Positions 61,849 through 64,000 of a stretch of DNA of 64,000 bases are shown piece after piece; position 1 is the stretch's first letter, and every line of letters starts with the position of its first letter. The translations under genes were made by a program, and so were the position numbers. The notes under the pieces were generated by a model, which was not told where the DNA came from, did no database searches, and saw only the letters and a program-made list of their open reading frames with translations. This DNA is from Demequina pelophila (GTDB taxonomy: Bacteria > Actinomycetota > Actinomycetes > Actinomycetales > Demequinaceae). The stretch is taken from NCBI RefSeq assembly GCF_000971175.1, contig NZ_BBLY01000004.1, forward strand, positions 430,298-494,297, in the 5' to 3' direction.

Positions 61849-61882
61849 ACGGCCCCGCCTCCCTCGCGGGAGACGGGGCCGT
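61849..61882. terminator. Terminator downstream of pntB
   Basis: ACGGCCCCG (61849-61857) pairs with CGGGGCCGT (61874-61882), with an inner CTCCC/GGGAG extension. Two minus-oriented GGACGATGC copies lie just outside (61789, 61822). Confidence 0.82.
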
Positions 61883-61896
61883 CGACCGGCGGGAGG

Positions 61897-63327
61897 CTAG
61901 GCCCCGACGCCCTGCTGCGTGCGCAGCGAGGTGACGATCTCCTCGACCTGGGCCTTGGCGTCGCCGAACAGCATCGCCGTGTTCTCGCGGAAGAACAGCG
62001 GGTTCTGGACGCCCGCGTAGCCGGTGGCCATCGAGCGCTTGAACACGATGCACTGCTTCGCGTTCCACACCTCGAGGACGGGCATGCCGGCCAGCGGCGA
62101 GCCCGGGTCCTCCATGGCCGAGGGGTTGACCACGTCGTTCGCGCCGATCACGAGGACCACGTCCGTCTCCGGGAAGTCGTCGTTGATCTCGTCCATCTCG
62201 AGCACGATGTCGTACGGCACCTTCGCCTCGGCGAGGAGCACGTTCATGTGACCCGGCAGGCGGCCGGCGACGGGGTGGACGCCGAAGCGCACCTCGACGC
62301 CGTGCGAACGCAGGTTCTCGACGAGCTCCGCGACCGGGTACTGCGCCTTCGCGACGGCCATGCCGTAGCCCGGCACGATGACCACCGAGCGGGCGCCGGC
62401 GAGCAGCTCCGCGGCCTCGGGCGACTTGACCTCGCGGTGGTCGCCCTGCGGGCCCGCGGACGATGCGGCGGTCGCCGTGGCGCCGAACCCGCCCAGGATG
62501 ACGGACAGGAAGGCGCGGTTCATCGCCTTGCACATGATGTACGAGAGGATCGCGCCGGACGAGCCGACGAGCGCGCCGGTGACGATGAGCAGGTCGTTCT
62601 CGAGCATGAGGCCCGCGGCGGCCGCGGCCCAGCCGGAGTACGAGTTGAGCATCGACACGACGACGGGCATGTCGCCGCCGCCGATCGCGGCCACCAGGTG
62701 GAAGCCGAGCACGAGGGCGATGATCGTCATGATGATCAGCGGGATGAGGCCCGCCGAGTCGTCCGCGAACGCGCCGGTCGTGAGGAACCAGCCCATGAGG
62801 CCCAGGCTGACCACCACGGCGCCCATGTTCAGCAGGTTGCGGCCGGGCAGCGTGAGCGGGCTCGACTTCATCTTCGCGGACAGCTTGAGGTACGCGACGA
62901 TCGAGCCGGTGAACGTGATGGCACCGATGAACACGCCCAGGAAGACCTCGACCTGGTGGACGGCGTCCGCGTGGTCGGCCTCGAGGTAGGAGTTGAAGCC
63001 CACGAGCACGGCCGCGAGTCCCACGAAGGAGTGGAGCATCGCGATGAGCTCGGGCATCTGGGTCATCTCGACGGTGCGGGCGCGCCACATGCCCACGGTG
63101 ATGCCGATGAGGAACACGCCCGCGATGAGCAGGGCGGTGACGAGCACGGAGCGCTCGGACTGCTCGAGGGCGAGCACCACGGTCGCCGCGAGGGCCAGGC
63201 CCATGCCGATCATGCCGAGGATGTTGCCGCGCTTGGCGGTGTCCTCCTTGGCCAGGCCCGCGAGGGACAGGATGAAGAGCACCGCGGCGACCACGTAGGT
63301 CGCCTGGGCGAGGGAGACGAGGGTCAT
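61897..63327 (-). CDS. pntB: NAD(P) transhydrogenase subunit beta
   Basis: A 476-aa subunit with about nine membrane segments (domain II) and a soluble NADP(H)-binding domain III ([22 protein letters not shown], core [11 protein letters not shown]; also [12 protein letters not shown]). With PntA it couples hydride transfer between NAD(H) and NADP(H) to proton translocation. The ATG overlaps the pntA stop (ATGA). The linker before domain III contains an in-frame GGACGATGC (AASSAGP). Confidence 0.95.
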   Translation of the reverse strand: MTLVSLAQATYVVAAVLFILSLAGLAKEDTAKRGNILGMIGMGLALAATVVLALEQSERSVLVTALLIAGVFLIGITVGMWRARTVEMTQMPELIAMLHSFVGLAAVLVGFNSYLEADHADAVHQVEVFLGVFIGAITFTGSIVAYLKLSAKMKSSPLTLPGRNLLNMGAVVVSLGLMGWFLTTGAFADDSAGLIPLIIMTIIALVLGFHLVAAIGGGDMPVVVSMLNSYSGWAAAAAGLMLENDLLIVTGALVGSSGAILSYIMCKAMNRAFLSVILGGFGATATAASSAGPQGDHREVKSPEAAELLAGARSVVIVPGYGMAVAKAQYPVAELVENLRSHGVEVRFGVHPVAGRLPGHMNVLLAEAKVPYDIVLEMDEINDDFPETDVVLVIGANDVVNPSAMEDPGSPLAGMPVLEVWNAKQCIVFKRSMATGYAGVQNPLFFRENTAMLFGDAKAQVEEIVTSLRTQQGVGA

Positions 63328-63998
63328 GACGCGTCCTTCCGGAACATGCCGAGCATCCGGTAGGTGACCAGGAAGCCACCGAAGATGTTGATGCTGGCGA
63401 CTGCGGCCGCGATGAACGCGAGCGTGGAGACGATCACGTCGGACGAGCCGATCTGCAGCAGCGCGCCCACGAGGATGATTCCCGAGATCGCGTTGGTCTG
63501 GGACATCAGCGGCGTGTGCAGCGAGTGCTTGACGTTGGAGATGACGTAGAAGCCCACGATCACCGCGAGGGCGAGCACCGTGAGGTGCTTGACCGTCTCC
63601 TCGTCGGAGAAGGTGAGCAGCGCCAGGGCGGCGAGCGCGCCTGCGCCGTACAGCCAGTTGCGGCGCTTGGCCTTGCGCTCGGCTGCGGCCTGGGCCGCGG
63701 CGGCCTGCTCGGCGAGCTCCTCCGCGGTGGGGCCCTGCGGGGCGGCGGCCGGGGCGGCCGAGACCGCGACGGGCGGCGGCGGCCACATGATGTCGCCGGC
63801 GTGCGCGACGGTCATGCCGCGCTGGACCGGGTCCTCGAAGTTCAGCGTGAGCTCGCCGTCCTTCTCGGGGGTGACGAGCGCCATGAGGTGGACGATGTTC
63901 GTGCCGAACAGCTGCGAGGTGTGACGCGGCATGCGGCTCGTGAGGTCGGTGTACCCGATCACGGTCACGCCGTTGTCCGAGACGATGGTCTCGCCCGG
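63324..63998 (-). CDS. pntA: NAD(P) transhydrogenase subunit alpha, C-terminal part
   Basis: The frame runs off the window edge. What is visible is the end of the NAD-binding domain I ([20 protein letters not shown]), an Ala/Pro/Glu linker, and the membrane domain with about four segments ([21 protein letters not shown] is the conserved stretch; core [13 protein letters not shown]). Domain I and the membrane part are fused, as in single-chain PntA. No promoter is visible. Confidence 0.93.
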   Translation of the reverse strand, partial: PGETIVSDNGVTVIGYTDLTSRMPRHTSQLFGTNIVHLMALVTPEKDGELTLNFEDPVQRGMTVAHAGDIMWPPPPVAVSAAPAAAPQGPTAEELAEQAAAAQAAAERKAKRRNWLYGAGALAALALLTFSDEETVKHLTVLALAVIVGFYVISNVKHSLHTPLMSQTNAISGIILVGALLQIGSSDVIVSTLAFIAAAVASINIFGGFLVTYRMLGMFRKDAS

Positions 63999-64000
63999 GA

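Overview
The window is high-GC DNA (above 70% G+C by eye, strong G/C third-position bias). It carries a typical actinobacterial gene set: DUF3039-clpS-DUF2017-murI, rph-rdgB, ftsE-ftsX-M23-smpB, a Tad pilus locus, orn and a tmRNA. Many genes have a TANNNT box 6-8 bp before the start codon, the usual sign of leaderless mRNA. Pyruvate formate-lyase, AdhE, an FNT channel, a transhydrogenase and two GH3 beta-glucosidases suggest a facultatively fermentative, plant-glycan-degrading Micrococcales (Demequina/Cellulomonas-like). The genus is inference.

Layout. 1-3.2 kb: end of a GH3 glucosidase, a GtrA-like membrane protein and a GT2 glycosyltransferase. 3.3-5.3 kb: AgrC/AgrA-type two-component system. 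5.5-7.3 kb: SRAP (HMCES) protein and a CaCA exchanger. 7.4-11.8 kb: Tad pilus genes joined by 4-bp overlaps. 12-21.6 kb: fermentation block (pflB, pflA, rhodanese lipoprotein, TDT transporter, OFA antiporter with its 42-aa partner, adhE). 21.6-22.8 kb: a duplicated palindromic non-coding module, a Trp-striped lipoprotein and 18-bp tandem repeats. 22.9-27.8 kb: prfB, ftsE, ftsX, M23 hydrolase, smpB. 27.9-31.9 kb: MMPL exporter with divergent TetR, then tmRNA. 32-37.5 kb: two SRPBCC proteins, FNT channel, a second CaCA exchanger, an ABC exporter. 37.6-43.8 kb: housekeeping cluster with trxA, bcp, tRNA-Leu and tRNA-Lys. 44-46.2 kb: lower-GC island with an unusual Fic protein. 46.2-50.8 kb: LacI-MFS-GH3 glucoside operon. 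51.2-55.8 kb: sugar-nucleotide dehydratase and an osmoprotectant ABC importer in two divergent operons. 55.9-64 kb: small membrane proteins, tRNA-His, orn, a YtrA-type GntR-ABC operon, OYE/TetR, and pntB with part of pntA.

How the genes work together. PflB/PflA make formate and acetyl-CoA, AdhE reduces acetyl-CoA to ethanol, and the OFA and FNT proteins can move organic acids and formate. Two direct repeats resembling DosR half-sites precede the OFA gene, which hints at hypoxic control. Two CsoR/CstR-type palindromes (ATACCC..GGGTAT) lie upstream of the rhodanese lipoprotein and of trxA and suggest a shared sulfur-stress regulator that is not in the window.

The most unusual signal is a 9-mer, GGACGATGC (extended form GGGGACGATGCGCGGG). 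I count about 34 exact copies on both strands, roughly one per 2 kb, when fewer than about one or two would be expected from composition. It occurs inside genes, in tandem at gene ends, and as inverted pairs forming terminator-like hairpins. This layout is like that of DNA-uptake or other genome-wide signature sequences.
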